64,000 bases of DNA, from NCBI RefSeq assembly GCF_000010525.1, contig NC_009937.1, forward strand, positions 4,159,501 through 4,223,500. The letters are read 5' to 3'. A model generated the notes under the pieces. It ran no database searches. It was not told where the DNA came from and saw only the letters and a program-made list of their open reading frames with translations. The stretch is from Azorhizobium caulinodans ORS 571. Lineage in GTDB: Bacteria > Pseudomonadota > Alphaproteobacteria > Rhizobiales > Xanthobacteraceae. Numbering within the stretch: position 1 is the stretch's first letter; each line of letters opens with the position of its first letter. This document shows, in pieces, positions 27,238-36,248 of the stretch. A program made the translations under genes and the position numbers.

Positions 27238-30200
27238 TCAGAAGCGCCAGGAGAGGATCCCCTTCACGGCCGTCTCCGTGAAGCCGGAGGCGATCTGGCC
27301 GTTATAGGCGAGCGACAGGTCGAGATTGTCCGCGAGCTTCGCGCCTGCGCCGAGGCCCAGCAACAGAGCGTCGGTGGCGAGCGGCGCCCCCGCCACGGTA
27401 AAGGGCAGCGAGCCGGCCGCAAACGTGAAGGTGGTGGTGGGCGTCACATCGCCGAAGGCGTGCTGCCAGCCGACGCTGCCCGTCAGCGCCACGGGCACGG
27501 CCCCCACCTGCACCGTCGTGCGCGCCCGCAGGCCCAGCGTCGTGCTCAGCGTGTCGAAGCTCGCGCTTTGTGCCCGGAGCGCCGCCGGCCCGAAGGGCTC
27601 GGTGAAGCCGTTGGTAGACAGCGCCGTGTAGGTGAGACCGGCGAAGGGCTCAAGGCTCACCGGCAGTCCCTCGGTCCTGGGCGCGTAGGTATAGGCGAGT
27701 TCGCCGAACACCTGCGCCGTTCCCGCCGAATAGCCGGTGCCATAGCCGGCCACGAGACCTGGCGCCGTGACGGTGCGGCTCACCGAGAGATCGTGCCAGC
27801 CATAGGCCGCACCCGCCCGCAGCGCGAAGGCCCCGTTGGCATCGCCCCCGAAGGTGCGGCCGGCATAGAGGGCCAGATCGTAATTGTCGCTGGTGCCGCT
27901 GCCCGGCAGGCTGTCCGTGCTGAAGTCCGACTGGCTGTAGCCGCCGGCCACGCCCACCCGCCAGTCCGACAGACGCCCGTCGAGACCGATGAGGAAGCCG
28001 GTGAGGGACCGCGTCACGGCGGAGGCATTGCCGTCGCTGGCCGTGCTGCCCCACCCGCCGTAGGCCTGCCCCCAGAGCGTCGTTCCGAAGCCATCGACGG
28101 GCGCGAGCTGCGCCGTGCCCGGCGCGCCTTCCGCCTGCGCGAGACGGCCGGTCACGGCGTTGCGCACGTAAGAGGACTGAACCTGGAGCACGCCTTGCGC
28201 GGAGGCATAGATCTCGCCGGAGAGGCTGGCCAGCGCCGCCGGCGCCGCAGCCCCCGGCATGACCGCGAGTGCCTGCCCCAGCGGCTGCGCGAGCGCCACC
28301 GTATCGGCGGCACGCCCGACGGCGGCGGCATTGGCGGTGGGGGCGAGGGCCGCATAGGAGACGGCGCTGCGGTTCAGCGTCAGGAGGCCGCTGTCGGCGC
28401 CGGAGCCGAGGCTCGCCGAGAGGAAGGGATAGACCGCCCCTGCCGTGCCGAAATAGGGACCGCCGACCGTGAAGTTGGAGGCCGTCGTGCCGGCCGAGAA
28501 GACGCGGTAGCCGGCCCCGAGCGCCGGCGCGAAACCCTCGCCGGGAATGGGCACGAGCACGGCGCCACCCGCCGTCAGCGTGCCGCCCACGATCAGCCGG
28601 TCGGATGTGCCCGGCGTGCCGAGTTCGGCCAGCAGCACGGCTCCGGGCTCGAACGTGGCATTCTCCCGGACGACGTGGGTGCCGATGGAATTGCCCGGCG
28701 ACAGAGCGCCGCCGGTGCGCACCAGCAGATGGCCCACGGTGCCGTTGCCGCCGAAGGTGCCGGTGTTCTCGACGGTGCCGGTGATGGTGCCGTTGTTGGT
28801 GAACTGGCCGGCATTGGACACATTGCCGGTGATGCCGCCGGCGTTCACGAAGACTCCGGTGTTCGCGACGATGGCCGGGGGCGTGGCCGCACCGGGCCCG
28901 ATGCTGCCGTTGTTGGTGAAGCGGCCGGAGTTCTGCACCGTCCCGGCGATGGTGCCGGTGGCAGCGCTGGTAAACTGTCCGGTGTTCGTCACGTTGCCGG
29001 CGATGGAGCCGGCATTCAGGAAGACGCCGGAGTTCGCGATGTTCGCCGTAAAGGCGCCCGTCGCGGTGTTGGTCGCCGTACCGGAATTGCTGAAGCTCAC
29101 CGCGAAGGTGCCGCTGTTCACCACGGTGCCGGCATTGCTCACGCTCACCGAGGACGGCCCGGTAAAGGTTCCGGCGTTCGAGAGGGTGCGCCCCGCAGCG
29201 ACAGTGTAGCCGCCGCTGGCATCAAGGAAGGTGGCCCCCGCCAGTACGGAGAGGGAGCCGATGAGCGTGCCGCCGAGCTGGGTGGTGCCGCTCGCCACCA
29301 CGGTGCCGCCCGAATGGGTGAGCTGGCCGTTCAACGTGACGCTACCGCCTTGCAGGGTGAGCTGGCCGGTGCCGGTGAAGTCGCTATTGAAAGTGGCGGT
29401 CGAGCCGGAAGCCGTCGCGACGGTCGCATTCGCAATCAGCAGCACCGGCAGGTTGGTGGCGAAGTCCGATGTGAGATTGAGGGTGCCCTGCGCGGCGATC
29501 ATCTGCGTGACCTGCGCCGTGCTGCCCGGATAATTGTTCAGCGCGAGGCCGATGAAGCCGCCGTCCGCATCATACAGCACGTTGTAGCCGGCATAGGTGT
29601 GCAGGCCGGAATTGATGAAGCCGGAGGATGAATCGAAGAAGCTCACCCGGGTCGGCGTCTGCGGATTGGTGCTGGCGGGGCTCGTGCTGCTCGGCACCGT
29701 GAAGCTGTAGGTGCCGATGCCGTTTCCGAGCTGCAGCGTCACCACGGTGTTCGAGGCCGGCGTGATGGACCCGCCATTGGGAATGCCGATGAAGGCGTCT
29801 TCCACGCCCGTGTCCATGAGCAGCGTGCCCTTGCCCGAGGCGCTGCTGGCCGGCGTGCTGGCCCCGGCGGGGGTTGTCACCGTCACGGTCACCGTCGTCG
29901 CCAGCCACTGGGGCGCGCCGGCGGTCTGCTTCGGAGCCAGCGCGAGCTGGGCATAGCTGTAGGCCTGCGCCGAGGTGTTGGCCTCGGTCAGCCCCAGATA
30001 AACGCCCGTGGGCGTGATGATGTAGCCGTTGCGATAGGCGCCCGAGCCGCTGGTGACCACATTGAGGAAGGGATTGTAGATCTGCGGCGTGGTCGGCGCC
30101 GCGTCGAGCCGGGCCGCCGCCGCCGTGGGATTGGACGTGTTCACCACGCCCGTGCCCATCGTGTTGCGATCGAAGCCGATGCCCATCATCTGCACGCCGT

Positions 30201-30708
30201 TGACCGAGGTTGCGGCATCGCAGGTGGACGAGTTGGCACCGACGCCGAGGCACTGGGCCTGCGTGACCACCAGCACCGGCACGTTCGAGACCACGGGCGT
30301 CGCCGCGCCGTTGGCGTCCTTGCCGGAGAACTGGACATTCTGCTGGCTGAAATAGCCGGTCAGCAGCAGGCCCGAGCTGTTGTAGAAGACCCAGCCCGCC
30401 TGCGCATTCACCGGTGCGGTCGTGCTGAGGCCGAGAACGTTCGCGGAGATGACGAGGCCGGTCGAGCCGGTATCCATGGTGGGATAGAGCGTGTGACCGG
30501 CCACGGACACGTTGAAATTCATCGTCGTCGCATTGGAGAGCGCGCCCGAAAGGCCCCGCGCATACTCGATGAAGTAGGACTGGCTGTAGCTGTTGTACAT
30601 CGACCAGGTCAGGGCGTCGGCCGCATGGGCCGCCGGCGGCAGCGCCACCGATGCCAGCATCACCGCCAGCCATGCGCGCCGCATCGCGCGCCGGCTGCCG
30701 CGCGACAT
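27238..30708 (-). CDS. Autotransporter with a pepsin-like aspartic protease passenger
   Basis: Predicted type V secreted surface protein of 1156 residues. Order of parts: signal peptide (1-29, cut after AHA); a bilobed aspartic-protease-like domain (about 35-425); an Asn/Gly/Thr-rich beta-helix stalk of NSG/NTGQFT repeats (about 430-730); a linker; and an autotransporter barrel (about 873-1156) starting GFGTTLWGQAYGG and ending in the required aromatic residue (GILSWRF). The protease signs are D79 in MDTGSTGLVIS, D299 in LLMDTGVEDAFIG, a flap-like FYNSSGLLLTGYF (Y109), GIGF after strand pairs, and a terminal NVLYDADGGFIGLAL like the lobe-closing strand of pepsins. Other starts are an ATG at 30753 and a GTG at 30768, which would lengthen the signal. 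A DUF3443-like fold is the main alternative. Activity is unproven. Confidence 0.8.
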   Translation of the reverse strand: MSRGSRRAMRRAWLAVMLASVALPPAAHAADALTWSMYNSYSQSYFIEYARGLSGALSNATTMNFNVSVAGHTLYPTMDTGSTGLVISANVLGLSTTAPVNAQAGWVFYNSSGLLLTGYFSQQNVQFSGKDANGAATPVVSNVPVLVVTQAQCLGVGANSSTCDAATSVNGVQMMGIGFDRNTMGTGVVNTSNPTAAAARLDAAPTTPQIYNPFLNVVTSGSGAYRNGYIITPTGVYLGLTEANTSAQAYSYAQLALAPKQTAGAPQWLATTVTVTVTTPAGASTPASSASGKGTLLMDTGVEDAFIGIPNGGSITPASNTVVTLQLGNGIGTYSFTVPSSTSPASTNPQTPTRVSFFDSSSGFINSGLHTYAGYNVLYDADGGFIGLALNNYPGSTAQVTQMIAAQGTLNLTSDFATNLPVLLIANATVATASGSTATFNSDFTGTGQLTLQGGSVTLNGQLTHSGGTVVASGTTQLGGTLIGSLSVLAGATFLDASGGYTVAAGRTLSNAGTFTGPSSVSVSNAGTVVNSGTFAVSFSNSGTATNTATGAFTANIANSGVFLNAGSIAGNVTNTGQFTSAATGTIAGTVQNSGRFTNNGSIGPGAATPPAIVANTGVFVNAGGITGNVSNAGQFTNNGTITGTVENTGTFGGNGTVGHLLVRTGGALSPGNSIGTHVVRENATFEPGAVLLAELGTPGTSDRLIVGGTLTAGGAVLVPIPGEGFAPALGAGYRVFSAGTTASNFTVGGPYFGTAGAVYPFLSASLGSGADSGLLTLNRSAVSYAALAPTANAAAVGRAADTVALAQPLGQALAVMPGAAAPAALASLSGEIYASAQGVLQVQSSYVRNAVTGRLAQAEGAPGTAQLAPVDGFGTTLWGQAYGGWGSTASDGNASAVTRSLTGFLIGLDGRLSDWRVGVAGGYSQSDFSTDSLPGSGTSDNYDLALYAGRTFGGDANGAFALRAGAAYGWHDLSVSRTVTAPGLVAGYGTGYSAGTAQVFGELAYTYAPRTEGLPVSLEPFAGLTYTALSTNGFTEPFGPAALRAQSASFDTLSTTLGLRARTTVQVGAVPVALTGSVGWQHAFGDVTPTTTFTFAAGSLPFTVAGAPLATDALLLGLGAGAKLADNLDLSLAYNGQIASGFTETAVKGILSWRF

Positions 30709-30890
30709 CGCTCCACCGTGCGCCGTTCCAGCGCTCCGCCCCACCGCATTCATCACGATCGCCCCCACCAGGATGGGGCGACGGTGACGGGCACCTGCGG
30801 TTAGGTCAATGCGGTAGACCGCTACGACGGCGCGGGGCGAACCGGGCGTGCCCGGAATGCCACAACCGGACCCCTCTTTTTGCGGCTAAG

Positions 30891-32273
30891 CTACAGATAA
30901 GTCTCATATTCCAGCGGCAGGATGGCGCGGGTGAAGGCCCCGCATTCCTCCTGCTTCATCACCCCATAGATGCGCTGGTAGTCCGCGCCGAAGGTGCGGG
31001 TGATGAAGTCGGAAGCGAGGAAGCCCTCCACCGCCGCGGCCATGGAGGGCGACAGCCGCTCCGTCTCGCCCTCGAAGGCGTTGCCACTAAGCGGCGGCGG
31101 CGGCTCCATTTCCCGCTCGATGCCTTCCAGCATGCCGGCGAGAATGCCCGCCATGACCAGATGCGGATGGGCCTCGGCCCCGGCGATGCGGTGTTCCAGC
31201 CGGCGGGCGGCCGGCGGTCCGTTGGGCACGCGCACGGCCACGGAGCGATTGTCATAGCCCCAGCTGATGCCGGTGGGCGCATAGCTCGCGGGCACGAGGC
31301 GTCGATAGCCGTTGAAGCTCGGCACGAAGAACAGCAGCGTGTCCTTCATGGTGGCGAGCAGGCCGGCCGCCGCATAGCGCAACAGGCGCTCGCCCACGCC
31401 GTCGGGCCGGGCGAAGGCATTCGTGCCGTCCACACCGCCAAGGCTGATGTGCACATGCATGCCATTGCCCGCGAACTCGGCGAAGGGCTTGGCCATGAAG
31501 GTGGCCCGCATGCCGTTCCGGCGGGCCACGCCATCGATGAGGCGCCGCAGCAGGATGGCTTCGTCCGCCGCCGCCAGCGCATCGGGGCGGTGATAGAGAT
31601 TGATCTCGAACTGCCCCGGCGCGGCTTCCGAAATCACCGTGTCCGCCGGCAGGCCCTGCACCTTGGCCGCCTCGCGCATCTCGTGCAGCACGCCGGCGCA
31701 GGCATCGAGATCGGACATGGAATACATGTTCTGCCGGGCTTCGCCCGTGTGCGGGAAGATCGGCACCGGCGCCTCGCCGGGGCCCCAGGGCTTGAGCAGA
31801 TAGAATTCGAGCTCGAACGCCACCGTGGGCTCGAAGCCCAGCGCCCGCGCCCGCTCCACCTGCCGCACCAGTTGCTGGCGCGGGTCCAGCATCCAGGGCG
31901 CGCCGTCGTCCTGATGCATGGTGAGCAGCACCTGCGCCGCCGGACGCGGTGACCAGGGCACCGGCTTCAGCGTGCCGGGGATGGGCCGGCACAGGCCGTC
32001 ACGGTCGCCGGTCTCAATATGGATGCCGGTGGAATTGACTTCCCGGCCCCAGATATCCAGGCCGAACAGTGAGCGGGGCATCGGCACGCCGTCGCGCCAG
32101 ATCTTGCCCATGCTGGTGCCGGGCACCCACTTGCCGCGCAGCACGCCGCTGGTATCGGGCAGCAGCACCTCGACGATGTCCGGCTGTCCGAAACGGGCTA
32201 TGAAATCGGCCGCTTCGTCCCCCGACGGAGCAGCTTCGGCGCCCGCGGCGGGGTCGCATTCGGCAGCTTGCAT
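30891..32273 (-). CDS. Glutamine synthetase family protein (gamma-glutamyl-polyamine/amine ligase type)
   Basis: ATP-dependent ligase of the glutamine synthetase fold, most like gamma-glutamylputrescine synthetase rather than GlnA. In the 460 residues the beta-grasp N-terminal domain (about 20-120) precedes the catalytic domain with metal-binding acids in FELEFYLL and SEAAPGQFEINL, the GNGMHVHISL motif, and RRLVPASYAPTGISWGYDNRS. The GlnA adenylylation tyrosine motif is not evident. The ATG chosen has GGAAG upstream. No puuBCD-like genes are near, so the amine substrate is open. It lies downstream of nothing on its own strand and about 180 bp before the autotransporter, which could be co-transcribed. 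Confidence 0.88.
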   Translation of the reverse strand: MQAAECDPAAGAEAAPSGDEAADFIARFGQPDIVEVLLPDTSGVLRGKWVPGTSMGKIWRDGVPMPRSLFGLDIWGREVNSTGIHIETGDRDGLCRPIPGTLKPVPWSPRPAAQVLLTMHQDDGAPWMLDPRQQLVRQVERARALGFEPTVAFELEFYLLKPWGPGEAPVPIFPHTGEARQNMYSMSDLDACAGVLHEMREAAKVQGLPADTVISEAAPGQFEINLYHRPDALAAADEAILLRRLIDGVARRNGMRATFMAKPFAEFAGNGMHVHISLGGVDGTNAFARPDGVGERLLRYAAAGLLATMKDTLLFFVPSFNGYRRLVPASYAPTGISWGYDNRSVAVRVPNGPPAARRLEHRIAGAEAHPHLVMAGILAGMLEGIEREMEPPPPLSGNAFEGETERLSPSMAAAVEGFLASDFITRTFGADYQRIYGVMKQEECGAFTRAILPLEYETYL

Positions 32274-32527
32274 GTGACTTCCGTAAAAAAATGCGATTTT
32301 TCCATCATCCAAGCGCGACTCGATGGAACCGACAAGCTTCAGCGGAGCTTATTGCCTCCGTTGATGCGTGTCGGGAGTTTGGTCTTGGACAAGGGGCTGC
32401 CAGTCGCGATGGCCGCGGCGTGGGGGTGCAGGCATGCGCCCCTGCGCGCTTTTGTCATGCGCGGATGGGCGCATCGTCGGGCCTGCGGCCTTGAAAGGCA
32501 AGGGCCGGCTGTGGACCGGAGCCGCCC

Positions 32528-34033
32528 GTGAGCACACCCACCCTCCCCGCTCGGTCCGGCCGCCAGGTGCTCCTCCAAGCCACCATGATGGGCTGTGGCC
32601 TGGCCGTGCTCGTCGTGATCAGCGTCGCGTCGCTCTTCCTCATCAACCGCACACGCGAGGACGCGAACCAGGTCACCCAGACCCTGCTCATGGAGAATGA
32701 CCTTTCCACCCTGCGCAACCAGGTGCTGCGCGCGGAAAGCTCCCAGCGCGGCTTCCTGCTGACGGGCGACACCGATTATCTGGGCGCCTTCGATTCGTCG
32801 GTCGCCGAAATGGGGCCGCTCCTCGACCAGATCAGAGAGCGCCTGCGGGGCGACACGCGCCGCCTCGCCGCGGCTGAGCAACTCACCGATCTGGTGCGCG
32901 CCAAGCAGGATGAACTGCGCCACACCGTGCTTCTCAAGCGGTCCGGAAACGACACCGGCGCCCTCGCCGTGGTGCGCACCGATCGCGGCGAGCGACTGAC
33001 GCGCGACATCAGCGCCATCATCGCCACCATGCAGAAGACCGAGCAGGCGCTGCTGGCGGAGCGCTCGGAGACCTCCAGCCGCTCCAGCTTCCTGCTGCTG
33101 ATCGTCAACCTCGTGGGCGTCGCTGCCCTCATCATCATCGCCGTCATCGGCCTGCGGCTCGCCCAGAAGACCGCCGACGCCCTGCGGCGCGCCCATCACG
33201 AGGTGGAAGGCGCCAACCAGATCCTCGAGCAGCGGGTGGCCGAGCGCACCGCCGACCTCCAGGAAGCCAATAACGAGATCCAGAGCTTCGCCTACATCGT
33301 CAGCCATGACCTGCGCGCGCCGCTGGTCAACATCATGGGCTTCACCAGCGAACTGGAAGCGCTGCGCACCGACCTGTTCGACCGTCTTGCCGACCTGCGC
33401 CGCCGCGTGGGCGAGGAGGCCTCCGACTCGGACGAGGACCTCGACAAGGACTTCAGCGAGGCCTTCGGCTTCATCAAGGCGTCCATCACCAAGATGGACC
33501 GCCTCATCAACGCCATCCTCGATCTCTCTCGCCAGGGGCGGAAGGAATTCGCCCCCGCCGCCATCAACGTCACCGAGCTGATGCAGGCCATCACCGCCAC
33601 CATGGCGCACCAGCTGATGGACCGCGAAGCCAAGGTCAGCATCACGCCCCTGCCCTCGATCATCTCCGACCGGCTCGCCCTCGAACAGGTGTTCACGAAC
33701 CTGATCGACAATGCGGTGAAGTACCTGCGCCCGGAAGTCCCCGGCCTGATCGAGATCTCGGCGCGCGAGACGCCCGGCTACATCACCTACATGATCCGCG
33801 ACAACGGCCGCGGCATCGATCCCAACGACCGCGCGCGGGTGTTCGAGCTGTTCCGGCGCTCGGGTCCGCAGGACCGGCCGGGGGAAGGCATCGGGCTCGC
33901 CCATGTGCGGGCCCTCGTCCGGCGCCTTGGGGGAGGCATCACGCTGGACTCGGAACTGGGGCAAGGCACCGTCTTCAAGGTGACGCTGCCCCGCAAGCTC
34001 GTTGTCGACACTCATGGGGGAAAGAATGCCTGA
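32528..34033 (+). CDS. Membrane sensor histidine kinase with CHASE3 domain
   Basis: First member of a three-gene signalling unit. The 501 residues contain a TM helix at about 18-40, a periplasmic CHASE3 domain (LRAESSQRGFLLTGDTDYL, about 42-185), a second TM helix at about 188-208, a coiled linker (LEQRVAERTADLQEANNE), a HisKA dimerisation domain with phosphoacceptor H260 (YIVSHDLRAPL), an acidic insert (EEASDSDEDLDKD), and a HATPase_c domain with DNAVKY, DNGRGI and GEGIGLAHV boxes. The architecture resembles kinases of the phytochrome-like group. It starts at GTG and overlaps the next gene by eight bases. Confidence 0.9.
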   Translation: MSTPTLPARSGRQVLLQATMMGCGLAVLVVISVASLFLINRTREDANQVTQTLLMENDLSTLRNQVLRAESSQRGFLLTGDTDYLGAFDSSVAEMGPLLDQIRERLRGDTRRLAAAEQLTDLVRAKQDELRHTVLLKRSGNDTGALAVVRTDRGERLTRDISAIIATMQKTEQALLAERSETSSRSSFLLLIVNLVGVAALIIIAVIGLRLAQKTADALRRAHHEVEGANQILEQRVAERTADLQEANNEIQSFAYIVSHDLRAPLVNIMGFTSELEALRTDLFDRLADLRRRVGEEASDSDEDLDKDFSEAFGFIKASITKMDRLINAILDLSRQGRKEFAPAAINVTELMQAITATMAHQLMDREAKVSITPLPSIISDRLALEQVFTNLIDNAVKYLRPEVPGLIEISARETPGYITYMIRDNGRGIDPNDRARVFELFRRSGPQDRPGEGIGLAHVRALVRRLGGGITLDSELGQGTVFKVTLPRKLVVDTHGGKNA

Positions 34034-34463
34034 GCATGTGACCATCGTCATGATCGAGGACGATCCGGGCCACGCGCGGCTGATCGAGAAGAACATCCGC
34101 CGCGCCGGCGTGCTCAACGAGATCATGCCCTTCACCGACGGCACCAGCGCCATCTCCTTCCTGTTCGGACCGGACGGAACGGGCGCGGTGAACGCGGGGC
34201 GTGCTTTACTGATCCTGCTCGACCTCAACCTGCCCGACACCACCGGGGTCAACATCCTGAAGCGCATCAAGGAAAACGAGCACCTCAAGCGCTCGCCCGT
34301 GGTGGTGCTCACCACCACCGACGACAAGGTGGAAATCCAGCGCTGCTATGACCTCGGCGCCAATGTGTACGTGACAAAGCCGGTCAATTACGAGAACTTC
34401 TCCAATGCCGTGCGTCAGCTCGGCCTGTTCTTCTCGGTCATCCAGGTGCCAGAGGCAAAGTAA
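34026..34463 (+). CDS. Single-domain response regulator (Rcp1-like)
   Basis: A 145-residue receiver with no output domain, so it should pass phosphate on or act by binding a partner. Conserved residues are E11/D12/D13 (MIEDDPGHARL), phosphoacceptor D66 (LLDLNLPDTTG), the Thr in VLTTT and Lys in VTKPVN. The length and the RLIEKNIRRAG/RIKENEHLKRSPVVVLTT segments fit the Rcp1 type paired with CHASE3/phytochrome-like kinases. GGGGGAAAG precedes its ATG. Its stop overlaps the ATG of the next gene (TAATG), so the three genes are translationally coupled. Confidence 0.93.
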   Translation: MPEHVTIVMIEDDPGHARLIEKNIRRAGVLNEIMPFTDGTSAISFLFGPDGTGAVNAGRALLILLDLNLPDTTGVNILKRIKENEHLKRSPVVVLTTTDDKVEIQRCYDLGANVYVTKPVNYENFSNAVRQLGLFFSVIQVPEAK

Positions 34464-35581
34464 TGGGCGAAGCGGCGCGCAAGGACGCCCCCCCGGACAT
34501 GGCGGGGGCGACCGAGATCCGGATGCTCTATATTGACGATGATCCGGGGCTCGCGCGTCTTGTGCAGCGCCAGCTCGGTCGCCGCGGCTATGCGGTGGAG
34601 ACCGCCGCCTCAGGGGTGGAAGGGCTGGAGCGTATCCGCGCCGGCGGCATCGACGTGGTGGCGCTCGACCATTACATGCCCGGCCAGGACGGGCTCCAGA
34701 CGCTGGAGGCCATCCGCGCCCTGCCCGCCCCGCCGCCCGTGGTCTATGTCACCGGCACACAGGAAAGCCGCGTCGCCGTCGCGGCCCTGAAGGCCGGGGC
34801 GGCGGACTATGTGGTCAAGGAAGTCCAGGGCGACTTCATCGAACTCCTCACCTCCGCCATCAACGCCGCCCTTGAACAGGTGAAGATGCGCCGCGCCCAC
34901 GAGGCGGCGGAGGCCGAGATCCGCGCCGCCCGCGACCGCTTCGAGGCGCTGGCGGCCGAACGGGCGATGCTGCTGCGGGAGATGAACCACCGCGTCGGCA
35001 ATTCGTTGCAGATCATCATGTCGCTGCTGCACCTCCAGGCGGGCGCCACCGACAATGAGGAGGTGCAGACGGCGCTCAGCAACGCGCGCGGGCGCGTCGC
35101 CGCCGTCGCGCAGGTGCACCGCCGGCTCTATACGTCCGAGCAGGTGGGCAGCGTGTCGGTGGACCAGTATCTGGGCGCGCTGCTGGATGACCTCCAGATC
35201 TCCGCCCAGCATGGCGATGTGGGCATCACCATCGACACCGACATCGCACCGCTGGAGATCGATCCGGATCGGGCAGTGGCGCTCGGCGTGGTGGTCACCG
35301 AACTCGTCATCAACGCCTCGAAATATGCCTATCCCGGCAGCAAGGGGCCGGTGCGCGTCACGCTGGCGGTGGACGGGCCGCAGGCGCGTCTCAGTGTCGA
35401 GGACGACGGCATCGGTCTCGGCGGCGAGACGGCGGCCAAGGGCAACGGCCTTGGCAACCGCATCGTCACCGCCATGGCCTCCAAGCTGGGGGCGTCGCTG
35501 GCCTTCCTGCCGAAGGACAAGGGCACGTCCGTGCGCATGGAGTTTCCGCTCCAGCCGCAGGACGGCCGGAGCGCCCACTGA
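34463..35581 (+). CDS. Receiver-HisKA_2/HWE-type hybrid histidine kinase
   Basis: A soluble 372-residue protein with an N-terminal receiver domain (about 18-135, phosphoacceptor D69 in VALDHYMPGQDG) and a C-terminal kinase of the HisKA_2/HWE class (H175 in LLREMNHRVGNSLQ, then an HATPase_c domain with ELVINASKYAYP and EDDGIGLGG). In this layout the receiver probably controls the attached kinase, making the protein the exit of the preceding kinase-receiver pair. HWE/HisKA_2 kinases often feed general-stress PhyR-type regulators in alphaproteobacteria, but none is encoded here. It is the last gene of the operon. Confidence 0.9.
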   Translation: MGEAARKDAPPDMAGATEIRMLYIDDDPGLARLVQRQLGRRGYAVETAASGVEGLERIRAGGIDVVALDHYMPGQDGLQTLEAIRALPAPPPVVYVTGTQESRVAVAALKAGAADYVVKEVQGDFIELLTSAINAALEQVKMRRAHEAAEAEIRAARDRFEALAAERAMLLREMNHRVGNSLQIIMSLLHLQAGATDNEEVQTALSNARGRVAAVAQVHRRLYTSEQVGSVSVDQYLGALLDDLQISAQHGDVGITIDTDIAPLEIDPDRAVALGVVVTELVINASKYAYPGSKGPVRVTLAVDGPQARLSVEDDGIGLGGETAAKGNGLGNRIVTAMASKLGASLAFLPKDKGTSVRMEFPLQPQDGRSAH

Positions 35582-35598
35582 TAAACGGCGCTGGCCGC

Positions 35599-35940
35599 TC
35601 AGCCGACGTCGGTGGGGAAGCCCGCTTCCTTCCAGCCGAGAATGCCGCCCTGCATATGCTCCTCATAGGGCAGGCCCGCCGCCTGCGCGAGGGCGAGCGC
35701 CTTCTGGGAGCGCTGGCCGGAGCGGCAGGAAAAGACGAGCCTCTTGCCCTGCGGGTCCGGCAAGGCTGACGCATCGAACGTCTGCAGGGGGAAAAGGACG
35801 GAACCGGGAATGCGCTCGGCCGTCGTCTCATTGGGTTCGCGCACGTCCACCAGCAGGATGGTGCCATCCTCCAGACCGGCCTTCACGTCCGCCGGCGTGA
35901 GATGCACGACGCGGCCGCCGAAGGGATTGATTTCACTCAT
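35599..35940 (-). CDS. Single-domain rhodanese (sulfurtransferase)
   Basis: A 113-residue rhodanese-like protein with active-site C72 in VFSCRSGQRSQ and the opening DVREPNETTAERIPGS motif. Such single-domain proteins carry sulfane sulfur in the cytosol, for example in thiosulfate detoxification or sulfur delivery. The start MSEINPFGG has GGAG eight bases upstream. It converges on the kinase operon, with only 17 bases between the stops, and appears to be monocistronic. Confidence 0.93.
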   Translation of the reverse strand: MSEINPFGGRVVHLTPADVKAGLEDGTILLVDVREPNETTAERIPGSVLFPLQTFDASALPDPQGKRLVFSCRSGQRSQKALALAQAAGLPYEEHMQGGILGWKEAGFPTDVG

Positions 35941-36248
35941 CTGGCGATCTCCATTTCGGCGTCCAAACTGCCCCATGCGGGCGCGGGCTGGCAAGCGCTT
36001 CGCGACGCGCCCGCTCCCCGCATGTCCCTCGCGTCGTCACAGCTCGCGCGCATCTCCGCAGGATAATCGCATGCGTTGAATACAACGTACCAAAGCACCT
36101 CTTTGCGCCATTTGGATACCTTACACAACGTAAGATTGTACCAAAATTTCCTCCCGAACCGGCGCCGCTCATCTGCCGTTCATGTTCGATTTGATAGGTG
36201 GATGGCGTTATCGCGTTGCCGCCGAGCGGCGGTTCGGAGAGAGGATCG
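35941..36248. promoter_or_regulatory. Divergent region between the rhodanese and glycine-zipper genes
   Basis: About 300 bp, AT-rich in its middle (36060-36160). Holds a perfect inverted repeat CGTTG-AATA-CAACG (36074-36087) and repeated GTACCAAA/TTTGGATAC elements (36087-36145), arranged like regulator half-sites near the presumed promoter of the plus-strand gene. No coding frame is evident. Confidence 0.4.

Noticed and set aside
28740-29160. Short repeated units in the autotransporter as a possible CRISPR array
   Set aside because: The repeats are degenerate and in frame, encoding NSG/NTG beta-helix units; there are no uniform repeats with unique spacers and no cas genes.
26962-29631. Plus-strand frame of 889 codons opposite the autotransporter
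   Set aside because: His/Arg/Gly-rich shadow of the barrel and beta-helix coding sequence, with no motif.
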